A stretch of 64,000 nt of DNA. Origin: GCA-002708315 sp963676635 (GTDB lineage: Bacteria > Bacteroidota > Bacteroidia > Bacteroidales > F082). The notes beneath the pieces were generated by a model. The model ran no database searches. It saw only the letters and a list, made by a program, of their open reading frames with translations, and was not told the DNA's origin. Location: NCBI GenBank assembly GCA_963676635.1, contig OY781105.1, forward strand, positions 992,001 through 1,056,000, written 5' to 3'. Both the position numbers and the translations under genes were made by a program. Shown one piece after another: positions 63,621 through 64,000 of the stretch (its first letter is position 1; each line of letters opens with the position of its first letter).

Positions 63621-63710
63621 TAATTCTAACCATGGATAGAATACAATCTAACCATGGATAGAATTTATTTTAACCATGGTTAGAATTTAATTTAACCATG
63701 GATAGATTTT
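63621..63710. repeat. 22-bp-period palindrome array C (CCATGG core)
   Basis: Four copies of TTCTAACCATGGATAGAA or close variants, with CCATGG centres at 63632.5, 63654.5, 63676.5 and 63698.5: exactly 22 bp apart. Copy 3 contains the perfect palindrome TAACCATGGTTA. The core is one base from array A (TCATGG there, CCATGG here). It lies in the 377-base gap between convergent alaS and the partial gene at the right edge, so it is not upstream of any gene start. No other feature was seen in this gap. Confidence 0.9.
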
Positions 63711-63824
63711 GATTTGCTAAAAAACAAATTAAAAATGAATCAAATCTGAAATAGAGTTTAGCCAAGGCAAAAACAAAACAGTTACATGATTATTTACTGC
63801 CCCGGCGTTATAGTCAGCTATCTC

Positions 63825-63998
63825 CTATTGATATCCAAATATACTTATGTAGTCATAAAAAGATTTCTCAATCTCTTTGGATTTATCTTTTCTACCATTT
63901 TGGTTTGTCACCTGCATAAGTCGTTGTAATGTTGCCAGACCTTCCTGTATCTGGTCCTGATATTCACCGACAAAGTTATCATTCAGACTACTATAATA
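63825..63998 (-). CDS. Unknown protein, C-terminal fragment
   Basis: The last 57 codons of a minus-strand gene whose start is beyond the window. The tail is helical and charged (DNFVGEYQDQIQEGLATLQRL, then NQNGRKDKSKEIEKSFYDYISIFGYQ) and ends with a TAG. The open frame and protein-like composition support a real gene. No family recognised. Confidence 0.55.
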   Translation of the reverse strand, partial: YYSSLNDNFVGEYQDQIQEGLATLQRLMQVTNQNGRKDKSKEIEKSFYDYISIFGYQ

Positions 63999-64000
63999 GT

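Overview
The window is an ordinary chromosomal stretch of a low-GC Bacteroidota bacterium, most likely in the Marinilabiliales/Bacteroidales part of the phylum. The reasons are the TAnnTTTG promoter boxes with almost no Shine-Dalgarno sequences, TonB-dependent receptors with an N-terminal carboxypeptidase-like domain, a DUF6427-type membrane protein, a GH92 enzyme and an RNF complex next to an RseC protein. No insertion sequence, phage, CRISPR array or rRNA was seen. The species placement is inference.

Layout. 1-2400: end of pyrD, then cysH and a MATE exporter. 2388-8012 (minus): an arginine-decarboxylase locus (AdiC-like antiporter, AdiA-like decarboxylase, ArcD-like antiporter, unknown membrane protein). 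8261-12798: DcaP-like porin, dCMP deaminase, S9 peptidase. 13306-24396: lipoproteins, purL, a CDF metal exporter, gdhA, a POT peptide transporter and a radical-SAM protein. 24400-29521: SDR enzyme, tRNA-Val, nadC with a YihY-type protein, aroC. 29587-36812 (minus): a nucleotide pyrophosphatase-like lipoprotein and two paralogous TonB-dependent receptors, the upstream one preceded by a clear FMN riboswitch. 37012-38298 (minus): thioredoxin reductase with an atypical thioredoxin. 38432-44299: rseC then rnfBCDGEA. 44697-48730: ftsE, two glycosyltransferases, murB. 49504-54005: a four-gene operon (membrane protein, TspO, photolyase, GH92). 54102-60712 (minus): a close-packed eight-gene operon (M23 peptidase, MerR, TonB_C-like protein, PAP2, glycosyltransferase, purD, DUF6427, rnhB). 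60808-63447: alaS. A gene fragment closes the window.

The genes are mostly housekeeping: purine, pyrimidine, NAD, chorismate, sulfur and nitrogen metabolism, envelope synthesis, and Na+/H+-linked redox energy through RNF. The unusual content is between the genes. (1) Three arrays of palindromes, each with an exact 22-bp period: two share a CCATGG-type core and one has a GCGC core, and all share similar outer arms (ATTCT/AGAAT). (2) At about ten gene ends there are degenerate tracts with a 7-, 8- or 9-bp period, many phased from the stop codon itself. (3) An FMN riboswitch controls an outer-membrane receptor. These three are the best candidates for something little described.
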